Assembly: GCF_044465595.1 (NCBI RefSeq)
Contig: NZ_JBITLV010000002.1
Span: forward strand, 1-64,000
Origin: Spongisporangium articulatum
GTDB taxonomy: Bacteria > Actinomycetota > Actinomycetes > Actinomycetales > Kineosporiaceae
DNA: 64,000 nt
Direction: 5' to 3'
This document shows, piece after piece, positions 18,758 to 28,703 of the stretch. Each line of letters begins with the position of its first letter. Positions within the stretch are counted from its first letter, which is position 1. A program made the position numbers and the translations under genes. Below the pieces are notes generated by a model. The model was given only the letters and a program-made list of their open reading frames with translations. It was not told the origin of the DNA and made no database searches.

Positions 18758-18955
18758 TCAGGCCTTCTCGATGCCGATCGAGTCGTCGGCCTTCGCCTCG
18801 GCCTTGGCGATCTGGTCGCTGTACTTGTGCTTCGTCGCGGTGTCCGCGGCGTCGCCGACCTTCTCGATGACGGCGTCGGAGATCTTCTCGACCTTGTCGG
18901 GGTTCTTCTCGGCGAACTCGGTCGCCTTCTTCTTGACCTCGTCGAATATGCCCAT
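18758..18955 (-). CDS. MT0933-type antitoxin-like small protein
   Basis: A 65-aa acidic/lysine-rich helical protein: MGIFDEVKKKATEFAEKNP at the N-terminus, then the VEKISDAVIEKVGDAADTAT helix and KHKYSDQIAKAEAK. This matches the short actinobacterial family named after MT0933/Rv0909, described as the antitoxin of a toxin-antitoxin pair. No toxin gene is adjacent: upstream, divergent at 19000, is a YcaQ-like gene, and downstream is hpf. It therefore stands alone here, and a general stress or DNA-associated role is possible. Confidence 0.75.
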   Translation of the reverse strand: MGIFDEVKKKATEFAEKNPDKVEKISDAVIEKVGDAADTATKHKYSDQIAKAEAKADDSIGIEKA

Positions 18956-18987
18956 GCGCTCATTCTGAGGCTGTCGGTGGCCGTGTC

Positions 18988-18993
18988 TAGTGT
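18988..18993 (+). promoter_or_regulatory. -10 box TAGTGT of a leaderless promoter (YcaQ-like gene)
   Basis: TAGTGT ends 6 bases before the GTG at 19000 and no Shine-Dalgarno sequence intervenes, consistent with leaderless initiation. Confidence 0.4.
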
Positions 18994-18999
18994 CTGGGT

Positions 19000-20235
19000 G
19001 TGGCTCGTGAACGCATCACCCTCGCCCAGGCCCGGCGCACCGCGCTGGCCGCCCAGGGGTTCGGGGGGCGCCCGTCCGGTCCGGTGACCATGCGGCAGGT
19101 GCAGCGGCTGGTCGACCGGGTCGGCGTCCTGCAGATCGACTCGGTGAACGTGCTGTCGCGCAGCCACTACCTGCCCGCCTTCAGCCGGCTCGGTGGCTAC
19201 GACCGGGGGCTGCTCGACCGGGCCGCGTCCAAGCCGCCGCGCCGGCTGGTCGAGTACTGGGCGCACGAGGCGTCGTTCGTCCCGCCCGAGACGCACCGGT
19301 TGCTGCGCTGGCGGATGCAACGGGCCCGTGACGAGGCGTGGGGCGGCATGCGCGAGGTGGCTGCGCAGAAGGAACTGCTGCAGCAGGTGCTCGACGTGGT
19401 GGCCGGGCACGGTCCGGTCACCGCCAAGCAGCTCGAGGCGCACCTCGGGCACGAGAAACCGCGTGACCGCTCGAACTGGGGCTGGAACTGGAGTGACGCG
19501 AAAAGGGCCGTGGGGTATCTGTTCTGGGACGGGCAGATCTCCTCGGCCGGGCGCACCACGCAGTTCGAGCGACGGTACGACCTGCCCGAGCGGGTGCTGC
19601 CGCCCGCGGTGTCCCAGGCCCCCGACCCGACGCCCGCCGACGCGCGCCGCGAGCTGGTCGCGGTCTCGGCGGCGGCCATGGGCGTGGCCACCGAGCCCGA
19701 CCTGCGCGACTACTTCCGCCTCAAGCCCGAGGAGTCCCGCGCCGCGATCGCCGAACTCGTCGAGGCGGGCCGGCTGACGCCCGTCGAGGTGGCCGGCTGG
19801 TCGCGCCCGGCGTACCTGTCCGCGTCCGCGACCTTCCCGCGCCGGGTCACGGGCCGGGCGCTGCTGTCCCCGTTCGACAACCTGATCTGGTTCCGTCCCC
19901 GCACCGAGGCGCTGTGGGACTTCCGGTTCCGGCTGGAGATCTACACGCCCGAGGAGAAGCGGGTGCACGGCTACTACGTGCTGCCCTTCCTGGTGGACGA
20001 CCGGCTCGTCGCCCGGGTCGACCTGAAGGCCGACCGGTTCGTCGGCGACGGCGTGCTGCGGGTGCGGGCGGCCCACGCCGAGGCCTGGGTCGAACCGGCG
20101 GGGGAGACGCCCCGGGTCGCGGCCGAACTGGCGGCCGAGTTGCGGGACCTGGCCGACTGGCTCGGCCTGCCCGACGTCGCGGTCGAGCCCTTCGGCGACC
20201 TGGCCCCGGCCCTGGCCCACGCCGTCCGGGGCTGA
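19000..20235 (+). CDS. YcaQ/AlkX-like winged-helix DNA glycosylase family protein
   Basis: A 411-aa protein of the winged-helix HTH_42 family. Members such as E. coli YcaQ unhook interstrand cross-links and remove bulky alkylated purines. The conserved catalytic-loop segment VLQIDSVNVLSRSHYLPAFSRL is at residues 46-67 with the Q-x-D arrangement seen in YcaQ. The later segment WNWSDAKRAVGYLFWDGQI and the end portion LLSPFDNLIWFR are also typical. The GTG start is leaderless-like. Its stop codon TGA forms the first bases of an inverted repeat whose other arm contains the stop of the convergent GNAT gene. Confidence 0.88.
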   Translation: MARERITLAQARRTALAAQGFGGRPSGPVTMRQVQRLVDRVGVLQIDSVNVLSRSHYLPAFSRLGGYDRGLLDRAASKPPRRLVEYWAHEASFVPPETHRLLRWRMQRARDEAWGGMREVAAQKELLQQVLDVVAGHGPVTAKQLEAHLGHEKPRDRSNWGWNWSDAKRAVGYLFWDGQISSAGRTTQFERRYDLPERVLPPAVSQAPDPTPADARRELVAVSAAAMGVATEPDLRDYFRLKPEESRAAIAELVEAGRLTPVEVAGWSRPAYLSASATFPRRVTGRALLSPFDNLIWFRPRTEALWDFRFRLEIYTPEEKRVHGYYVLPFLVDDRLVARVDLKADRFVGDGVLRVRAAHAEAWVEPAGETPRVAAELAAELRDLADWLGLPDVAVEPFGDLAPALAHAVRG

Positions 20236-20309
20236 CCAAGATCATCGAACGGGTGCGCGGATAGCAAGTCCGACTCGGCATTCGTGCACTCGACCGACGA
20301 TCTTGGTCA
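20233..20309. terminator. Symmetrical inverted repeat carrying both stop codons of a convergent gene pair
   Basis: TGACCAAGATC at 20233-20243 pairs with its complement at 20299-20309. With one mismatch the stem continues through TCG/CGA to 15 positions. The first three bases of each arm, read on its own strand, are the TGA stop codons of the YcaQ-like gene and the GNAT gene. It probably serves as a bidirectional terminator. Confidence 0.65.
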
Positions 20310-20873
20310 TGGCTGTTCGTCGGTGGCGATCCGGGCGTGCAGGTGTTCGTCGGAGTAGCGGCCGTCGACGGGGTAGCGCATCGCCGAACGCATCACGCCC
20401 TCGAAGAGGTAACCGGCCCGCCGGGCGACCGCGCACGAGCGGTCGTTCTCGACCGCGTGGTACAGCTCGATCCGGTGCCACCCCAGCCGCTGGAACACGA
20501 TGCTGGTCGCCGCCCGGACCGCGGCCGTGGCCAACCCTCGCCCCCGGGCCTGCGGCATCAGCTCGTAGCCCACCGAGCCGGTCAGCAGGTCCGCCTGCAC
20601 CAGGCCGAAGGTCACCATGCCGAGCAGCTGCTGGCCGTCGGCCGCGACGATCGCCCAGCTGGCCGCCGTCCCGTCCTGCCACCCGGCGCCCCACTCGCTC
20701 ATCCGGGCCAGAGCCTCCCCACGGCCCTGCAGCAGGCGGCCCGCGTAGTGCTCGTTCAGCGGGTCCCGGCGCATCAGCAGCAGATCCGTGGCGTCCTCGC
20801 TGCGCCACGGGCGCAGCAGGGCGTACTCCGCCGGGGACGGCAGGTTCAGCGACGGTTGGCGGCGACCGCTCAC
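20307..20873 (-). CDS. GNAT family N-acetyltransferase (RimJ/RimL type)
   Basis: A 188-aa GNAT acetyltransferase. The acetyl-CoA loop QARGRGLATAAVRA is at about residues 108-121, and the RimJ/L-type ending has HRIELYHAVENDRSCAVARRAGYLFEGVMR. Proteins of this subgroup acetylate ribosomal protein N-termini, antibiotics or small amines; the substrate is not deducible. The GTG start overlaps the stop of the upstream double-GNAT gene by four bases, so the two are co-transcribed. The stop lies inside the inverted repeat 20233-20309. Confidence 0.88.
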   Translation of the reverse strand: MSGRRQPSLNLPSPAEYALLRPWRSEDATDLLLMRRDPLNEHYAGRLLQGRGEALARMSEWGAGWQDGTAASWAIVAADGQQLLGMVTFGLVQADLLTGSVGYELMPQARGRGLATAAVRAATSIVFQRLGWHRIELYHAVENDRSCAVARRAGYLFEGVMRSAMRYPVDGRYSDEHLHARIATDEQP

Positions 20874-22033
20874 GCGCCGTCCGCCGGGTCGTCCAGCAGC
20901 GCGCCGAGGTCCTGCACCGTCAGGTCGTACCGGACGTCGTCGAGCAGCGTCCCGTCCCGCAGTCGCGACCCGAGCCGGTCCACACCCGCGCGGGCGAACC
21001 CGAGCCGCCGGGCCACCCCGTGCGAGGCCTCGTTGCCCACCGCGGCCCGCAGCAACACCCGGTCGAGCCCGAGCCCGCCGTCCTCCGCCGGGATCAGCGC
21101 GTGCCGGACGGCGAGCCGTGCCCCCTCGGTGATCACGCCCTGGCCACGGGCGTCGGGATGGGCGAGGTAACCGACCTCACCGGACGACGGTTCGCCGGGG
21201 TGGGTGAAGACGGCCACCTCGCCGAGGAACTCGTCCGCGTCGGGGCCTGCCACGGTCCAGTGCACCGCCTCGCCGAGCGCGGCCCGCTCGCGGAACCGGG
21301 CCTGGTGCCGGTGTGCGTCGTCCGCGGCGTAGGGGTTCGGCACCAGCGGCAGCCAGCGCTGCGTGCGCTCGTCGCGGCAGGCCTCGACCAGCCGGGGGAC
21401 GTCGTCCGCGCGTGGGGCCCGCAGCCGCACCCGCCGACCGGCCAGGTCCACCGGCTCCCACCAGCGGTTCAGGGGCTGCATCGCCTCGCCGCGTCGCAAT
21501 GACCCGATCCAGCCGTCCACCCGCCGTCCCCGGTGCTCCAGCAGCGCGGTCACGGTGCCCTCGAACCGGAAGCCCGTCGCCCAGGCGACCCGGCGGCTGG
21601 CCCAGTTGCCGACCTGGGCCTGCCAGCGGACCACCTCGAAACCACACGACTCGAACCCCCACGCCACCGCCAGGCGCACGGCCCGGGTCACCACCGAGCG
21701 GCCGCGCGCCCAGGCCGCGCCGGCGTACCCGATCTCGGCCAGGCCCTGCCCCTGCGGGCGCAGGTCGAGGGTGCCGGCCAGGCGGCCCTCGGTCTCGATC
21801 GCCCAGCCGTACTCGCTGCCCTGCCGCCAGCCCTCCGCGACGTGGGTCAGGAAGTCCTGGGCGTCACGCCGCGTGTAGTCCAGCGGGACCCGCGTCCATT
21901 CCTGCATCAGCGGATCGGCGCCGTGCCGCACGATCGCGTCGATGTCGGAGGTGCGCAGCGCACGCAGGGTGACCGCACCGTCGTCCAGCCGGGGGACGTC
22001 GGGCACCGGGCCGCGCTCCGGTCTGGAGGTCAC
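20870..22033 (-). CDS. Tandem GNAT acetyltransferase (two fused domains)
   Basis: A 387-aa protein with two GNAT domains in series. The first (about 10-170) carries AWARGRSVVTRAVRLAVAWG and the second (about 190-385) carries PDARGQGVITEGARLAVRHA. Both resemble RimJ/RimL-type acetyltransferases. The GTG at 22033 is chosen because AAAGG lies about eight bases upstream and the residues before it show no domain similarity; other starts up to 22093 are possible. With the downstream gene the operon provides three GNAT domains. It is divergent from secA. Confidence 0.85.
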   Translation of the reverse strand: MTSRPERGPVPDVPRLDDGAVTLRALRTSDIDAIVRHGADPLMQEWTRVPLDYTRRDAQDFLTHVAEGWRQGSEYGWAIETEGRLAGTLDLRPQGQGLAEIGYAGAAWARGRSVVTRAVRLAVAWGFESCGFEVVRWQAQVGNWASRRVAWATGFRFEGTVTALLEHRGRRVDGWIGSLRRGEAMQPLNRWWEPVDLAGRRVRLRAPRADDVPRLVEACRDERTQRWLPLVPNPYAADDAHRHQARFRERAALGEAVHWTVAGPDADEFLGEVAVFTHPGEPSSGEVGYLAHPDARGQGVITEGARLAVRHALIPAEDGGLGLDRVLLRAAVGNEASHGVARRLGFARAGVDRLGSRLRDGTLLDDVRYDLTVQDLGALLDDPADGA

Positions 22034-22105
22034 CCCCAGAGCCTTTCGCACGTGGCCCGCACGGGCAACGATGCGCCGGGACCCCATGGGCACGGCAGTC
22101 CTGTC

Positions 22106-22111
22106 TACGAT
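22106..22111 (+). promoter_or_regulatory. -10 box candidate TACGAT for secA
   Basis: TACGAT matches the actinobacterial TANNNT pattern and lies about 94 bases before the secA start in the divergent region between the GNAT operon and secA. No convincing -35 box is seen. Confidence 0.3.
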
Positions 22112-22204
22112 GGTCCGGGCACGGCGGGCGGGGGTCGTTCGTCATGCCATGAGAAGTGACCGCGCGCAGCGTGCGGTCACGACGAGAGTGCGGGAGACCA
22201 GGCC

Positions 22205-24943
<2,739 letters not shown>

Positions 24944-25057
24944 CTCTCCGCTGAGTGATCTCCGGGCGGGTGCCCGTCACCCGTTCGGACCATCACCGAT
25001 GCACCCTCCGTTGCCGACGGGAGAGTTCTACGGTCGGCGAGGGATGGGGTTGCTGGG

Positions 25058-26050
25058 GTGCGGGTTCGGGTCTGGGGTTCGGCTGCGGCCGCCGTGTCGG
25101 TAGCGGCTCTGGCCCTGGCGCCGGGCGCCGTCGCCACGTCGTCGCCGGTCAGCACGAAGGCGGTGACCGAGTACGGGCGGGTCACCTTCGTGCCGGACGG
25201 CGACACGATCGACGTGAAGATCGACGACGTGAAGCCCGACGCCGGCCGCACCGGGACCCGGATCCGGTTCGTCGGCCTCCAGGCGATGGAGCAGCACACC
25301 TACAAGGTCGACCTCACCCAGGCCACCGGCGAGTGCCACGCCCTCGAGGCGACCGCCCGGCTGCGGGAGATCCTCGGTGGGGAGCGCAACGACTACCGGC
25401 ACCGGCGCACCGACGGGGCCCGCGTGATGCTCTCGGCCAAGGACTCGTCGTCCAGCAGCCGGAACCGCGAGCTGCGGATGGTCTCGACCAAGGACGCCCT
25501 CGGCGACTGGCAGGACGTCGCGATCACGATGCTCACCGACGGCATGACACTGCCGTTCTTCAACGGCGTCGAGTACACCCACAACAAGGAGTACCGGGTC
25601 GCCGCCCGCGCGGCGGCCGCGCAGAACCTCGGCATCTGGAACCCCGACTCCTGCCCCGGAAACCGCCCGTCGCCCCACGCCCAGCTGGCCATGCACGTGA
25701 ACTGGGACGCCCCCGGCGACGACGCCAAGCACCTCAACGGCGAGTACTTCCGCGTCACCAACACGGGGACGACGACCGCGTCGCTGAGCGGCTGGTGGGT
25801 GCGCGACTCCTCCCTGCGCGACTTCTTCCACTTCCCCAAGGGCGCCTCGATCCGCCCGGGGCAGAAGGTCTTCGTGCACGTGGGCAAGGGCCTGGCCAAG
25901 CGTTCGACGAACGGCAACCAGCACTTCTACTGGGGCCAGACCACCCCGGCGTTCGAGAACATCACCGGCGCTCCGAAGTACATGGGCGACGGCGGGTACC
26001 TCTTCGACACGATCGGCAACCTCCGGGCCTGGGAGATGTACGGCCACTAG
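25058..26050 (+). CDS. Secreted protein with staphylococcal nuclease-like and lamin-tail domains
   Basis: A 330-aa exported protein. A signal peptide (about 1-27) ends near VATSSPVS. Residues 38-195 resemble a thermonuclease (SNase) fold: VTFVPDGDTIDVKI, then TRIRFVGLQAMEQ, and AAAAQNLGIWNPDSC near the end. Residues 200-325 resemble a lamin-tail domain (NGEYFRVTNTGTTTASLSGW, FPKGASIRPGQKVFVHVG). Extracellular nucleases with this architecture can degrade environmental DNA. The catalytic residues are only partly evident, so activity is uncertain. GTG start at 25058 with a TACGGT -10 candidate at 25029-25034. Confidence 0.8.
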   Translation: MRVRVWGSAAAAVSVAALALAPGAVATSSPVSTKAVTEYGRVTFVPDGDTIDVKIDDVKPDAGRTGTRIRFVGLQAMEQHTYKVDLTQATGECHALEATARLREILGGERNDYRHRRTDGARVMLSAKDSSSSSRNRELRMVSTKDALGDWQDVAITMLTDGMTLPFFNGVEYTHNKEYRVAARAAAAQNLGIWNPDSCPGNRPSPHAQLAMHVNWDAPGDDAKHLNGEYFRVTNTGTTTASLSGWWVRDSSLRDFFHFPKGASIRPGQKVFVHVGKGLAKRSTNGNQHFYWGQTTPAFENITGAPKYMGDGGYLFDTIGNLRAWEMYGH

Positions 26051-26056
26051 CTCTTT

Positions 26057-26074
26057 CCGACCACGACCGGTCGG
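26057..26074. terminator. Small hairpin between convergent genes
   Basis: CCGACC (26057-26062) pairs with GGTCGG (26069-26074) around a 6-base loop, between the nuclease stop and the stop of the Rv3235-like gene. A short bidirectional terminator is likely. Confidence 0.4.
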
Positions 26075-26075
26075 T

Positions 26076-26684
26076 TCAGCCGATCTGGAGGGCCGTGACC
26101 CGCCACCGGTAGCCCAGACCCTCCAGGCGCATCGCCACCGCGCGCACCCGGTCGCCGTCCTGGACGACGGCCGCCACCTCGCTGAGGTCGGGCGCGAGTC
26201 GGCAGGCCCGTACCGCCCGGACCCGCAACCGGCTCCGGACGACGCCGGCGGGGGCCGGTCGCAGCCGCACCGCCAGGGCGCCCCGGCGCTGCAGCATCTC
26301 CTGGATCGACGGGGTCACCCACCGGACCAGCTGGCTCGCGGGCCGACTGCCGTGGGCGACCTCCAGCGCCGTGATCAGGAACTGGACCGACCACCGGCCC
26401 GGATCGGGGAAGACGGCAGCCAGGTCGAGATCGTCGCTGTCGCAGTCGTCTTCGAGGTCGGCCGGGCCGGGCTGCGGCGGGACGACGTGCAGTCCGTTCC
26501 GCGCGGCCCGCAGTTCCAGCCCGGGCAGCACGGGCGCGGGCGGAGCGGCCCGCAGTGCGTAGGGTCGGTCCAGGGCCACCCGGGAGGCGGCCTGGGGCTC
26601 GCGACTCGGGATGGGGCGTAGGTGCGGGCCGGAACCGGTGGACTGCTGGGCGGTTTCGGGAACGAGCTCGGGTGCGACACTCAT
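26076..26684 (-). CDS. Rv3235-like protein (DUF6459 type)
   Basis: A 202-aa protein. The first 95 residues are low-complexity and Pro/Ala-rich. The C-terminal half (about 100-200) has the pattern seen in actinobacterial Rv3235 family proteins, with WSVQFLITALEVAHGSRPAS, LVRWVTPSIQEML and basic beta-strands ending VTALQIG. Rv3235 lies near secA in mycobacteria, as here. The ATG at 26684 has GGAGG on the minus strand seven bases away. It overlaps the upstream LysM gene by four bases (ATGA), indicating an operon. Biochemical function is unknown. Confidence 0.75.
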   Translation of the reverse strand: MSVAPELVPETAQQSTGSGPHLRPIPSREPQAASRVALDRPYALRAAPPAPVLPGLELRAARNGLHVVPPQPGPADLEDDCDSDDLDLAAVFPDPGRWSVQFLITALEVAHGSRPASQLVRWVTPSIQEMLQRRGALAVRLRPAPAGVVRSRLRVRAVRACRLAPDLSEVAAVVQDGDRVRAVAMRLEGLGYRWRVTALQIG

Positions 26685-27595
26685 CGCGAACCTCCGTCGG
26701 GGATGCGCAGCCGCATGCCGGGCAGCAGGCGGTCGGGGTCGGGGCCGATCACGGTGCGGTTGGTCTCGAACCAGGTCGGCCACTCCAGGGCGATCTGGGC
26801 GTCGCTGGCGTCACGGCCGAGGTGTCGTGCGGCCAGCGACCAGAGGGTGTCCCCGCGCCGGACCACGATCTCGTCCGGGACCGCCTGCGGGACAGGACTT
26901 CTCGGTTCGGCGCCCGGGTCGGGGTCGGCGTCGACCGGGCCCCGGGGGGCGATCCCGATCCCCACGCCGGGCCCGGTGCTCGGGGTTGACGAGGTCGGCG
27001 AGGTCGGCGAGGTCGGCGAGGTCGGCGAGGTCGGCGAGGTCGGCGAGGTCGGCCGGGGTGTCGCGGCCGGAGCGGTCGGGACCCAACCCGGCGATGCGTC
27101 GGCCACCGGCTGAGCCGTCCGGGGAGCCGAGGTCGACGGGACCGGCCAGCCCGGATCGAGGTCCGGTGCCGCGACGACCCGGGTGAGGACGGGCGTCGAG
27201 GCGCCGCTCGATCCGGTGCCCGCGGAGGCGGCCCCGCCGCCGACGGCCGACATCGCCACCGTGAGCCCGAGGAGGGCGGCCACCCCGTGCCGCAGGGTGA
27301 CCGGGGCGACCGTCGCGGTCAGGCGCTCGAGCCGGCCCCCGTCGTCCGAGCGCCCGGCCCTTTCGAGCAGGGCGGAGGCCGCGCTCAGCGCGAGCCCCAG
27401 CAGCAGCCAGGCGCAGATCAGCGCGATCGCCGCCGCGGCGACCGCCCCCGCCAGCTGATCCGCCGTGGCCGCCACCGGCCGTGACGCGCCGGTCGCCGCC
27501 AGCCGGCCGCCCTGCACGACCCCCGCGGTCAGCGCCAGGGCGGCCAATGCGGTCAGTGCGGCGCCCCTGCGGTCCACCCGTCGCTCCTGCGGCAT
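26681..27595 (-). CDS. Membrane protein with C-terminal LysM domain
   Basis: A 304-aa protein. Two or three hydrophobic helices fill the first 125 residues, then comes a Pro/Thr/Ser linker and a C-terminal LysM peptidoglycan-binding domain (about 240-300: VVRRGDTLWSLAARHLG with the following NRTVIGPDPDRLLPGMRLRIP). The linker includes a run of PTS units encoded by seven perfect 9-base repeats. It presumably spans or anchors at the membrane and contacts cell wall. The ATG at 27595 has GGGGA upstream; ATG 27622 is an alternative without such a site. It is co-transcribed with the Rv3235-like gene. Confidence 0.82.
   Translation of the reverse strand: MPQERRVDRRGAALTALAALALTAGVVQGGRLAATGASRPVAATADQLAGAVAAAAIALICAWLLLGLALSAASALLERAGRSDDGGRLERLTATVAPVTLRHGVAALLGLTVAMSAVGGGAASAGTGSSGASTPVLTRVVAAPDLDPGWPVPSTSAPRTAQPVADASPGWVPTAPAATPRPTSPTSPTSPTSPTSPTSPTSSTPSTGPGVGIGIAPRGPVDADPDPGAEPRSPVPQAVPDEIVVRRGDTLWSLAARHLGRDASDAQIALEWPTWFETNRTVIGPDPDRLLPGMRLRIPDGGSR
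26991..27053. repeat. Seven perfect 9-bp tandem repeats inside the LysM gene
   Basis: The unit GAGGTCGGC is repeated seven times without change. On the minus strand each unit encodes Pro-Thr-Ser in the linker between membrane part and LysM domain. The copy number is likely to vary between strains. Confidence 0.9.
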
Positions 27596-27610
27596 CGTCG
27601 ATCCCCGATC

Positions 27611-27640
27611 ATGTCGTTTCATGTCGTTTGATGTCGCTAC
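27611..27640. repeat. Three 10-bp direct repeats upstream of the LysM gene
   Basis: ATGTCGTTTC, ATGTCGTTTG and ATGTCGCTAC follow one another directly, 16-45 bases upstream of the minus-strand start at 27595. They could be a helically phased regulator site or coincidental. Confidence 0.4.
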
Positions 27641-27712
27641 ATAGTTCCGGATGGCGATGGATGGCGTCCAGAGGGGGAGATCGATCTGTGGAAAACCGGC
27701 AATTCGGGCCGC

Positions 27713-27718
27713 TACGGT
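27713..27718 (+). promoter_or_regulatory. -10 box TACGGT of a leaderless promoter
   Basis: TACGGT ends 7 bases before the GTG at 27726; there is no ribosome-binding sequence between them. Confidence 0.45.
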
Positions 27719-27725
27719 GGCCTGC

Positions 27726-28283
27726 GTGCGCTGGGACCGGCTGTTCGACGACCTCGAGGCCCGTTTCGAGGCGGAGCAACGAGCGGAGGCCGACGGGGAA
27801 CTGGCCGAGCTGATCCGCGCCGAGTACGCGGGGGTGTCGCTGGTCGACCGGTTACGCGCCCAGCTCGGGGGGCGGGTCGGCTGGTGGCTGCGCGAGGCGG
27901 CGACGTTCGACGCGGAGCTGATCGAGCTCGGCAAGGACTGGGTGCTGCTGCGGCGCGCCCAGGTCGAGTTGCTGGTGCCGCTCGCGGCGGTGGTCGGGTT
28001 GCGCGGCCTGGCCCGCCCGGCGTCCGCGGGATCCGGGCCGTTGGCCCGCCGGCTGGCCATCGGAAGCGTGCTGCGTCGGCTGGCCCGCGACCGGGTCGAG
28101 GTGTCGATGCGGCTGGTGGGCGCCGGCGGTCACGGGGAGGTGGTCGGGACCATCGACCGGGTCGGCGCCGACCATCTCGACGTCGCCGAGCACCCGTCCG
28201 GGACCTTCCGCCGGGCCGATCAGGTGGTGCAGGTGCGTACGGTGCCGTTGGCTGCGGTCGTCTGGGTCGCCGTGCACGCCTGA
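27726..28283 (+). CDS. Conserved actinobacterial protein of unknown function
   Basis: A 185-aa soluble protein starting VRWDRLFDDLEARFEAEQRA, a charged helix. A Leu/Arg-rich middle follows, then a beta-rich C-terminal part (GEVVGTIDRVGADHLDVAEH, then QVVQVRTVPLAAVVWVAVHA). I recognise it as a conserved hypothetical often found near BldC-type regulator genes; no enzyme motif is visible. The GTG at 27726 is chosen for the leaderless promoter and because the coiled start matches there. It converges on the BldC-like gene across a perfect hairpin at 28295-28328. Confidence 0.75.
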   Translation: MRWDRLFDDLEARFEAEQRAEADGELAELIRAEYAGVSLVDRLRAQLGGRVGWWLREAATFDAELIELGKDWVLLRRAQVELLVPLAAVVGLRGLARPASAGSGPLARRLAIGSVLRRLARDRVEVSMRLVGAGGHGEVVGTIDRVGADHLDVAEHPSGTFRRADQVVQVRTVPLAAVVWVAVHA

Positions 28284-28294
28284 GCTGCCGCTCT

Positions 28295-28331
28295 GTCGTC
28301 GATCATGCGTTTGCGCATGATCGACGACTAG
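28295..28331. repeat. Perfect 15-bp hairpin of the GATCATGCG element family between convergent genes
   Basis: GTCGTCGATCATGCG (28295-28309) and its exact complement (28314-28328) flank a TTTG loop. Bases 28305-28331 are identical to 36298-36324, including the TAG that is read as the stop codon of the minus-strand gene in both places. It probably terminates both convergent transcripts. Confidence 0.85.
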
Positions 28332-28552
28332 TGCTCTTCGGGCTGGGCGACCCGCTCGGCCATGCGCGCCTCGGTCTCGACGTACATCCGCTGGATGTAG
28401 GCCTCGAGCTCGGCGGCCTCGACCCGCCAGATGCGCTTCGGCCCGACCTGGATGCCGCGGATCTCGCCGTTCTGGAGCAGCGTGAGGGCCTGACGCGGCG
28501 AGATGTTCAACTCCTCGGCCACGTCGGCGAGTTGCAGGAACCGCTGCGCCAC
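28328..28552 (-). CDS. BldC-like small MerR/excisionase-type DNA-binding protein
   Basis: A 74-aa protein with one winged helix-turn-helix. VAQRFLQLADVAEELNISPR forms the HTH, then QALTLLQNGEIRGIQVGPKR and IWRVEAAELEAYIQRMY, ending in an acidic tail. This is the pattern of the small HTH_17 family that includes BldC, a developmental regulator in Streptomyces. True BldC orthology cannot be decided from this alone. The GTG at 28552 has GGGAGG upstream; longer frames to 28879 are without similarity. It is divergent from the CpaB-like gene, and its stop codon is part of the palindromic element. Confidence 0.8.
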   Translation of the reverse strand: MAQRFLQLADVAEELNISPRQALTLLQNGEIRGIQVGPKRIWRVEAAELEAYIQRMYVETEARMAERVAQPEEH

Positions 28553-28703
28553 TCGACCCTCCCGGTCTCGAAAACCCGACTGCGCCAGTCTGGCACGCGC
28601 GCCCCACCGGCCCCCGCCGTCGTCCACAGGGCGGGACGGGATGGTTTTCCACAGATCATCCAGTTCGCGCCGAATGCCCCGGATCTCTGCCAGGATTTCC
28701 GAC

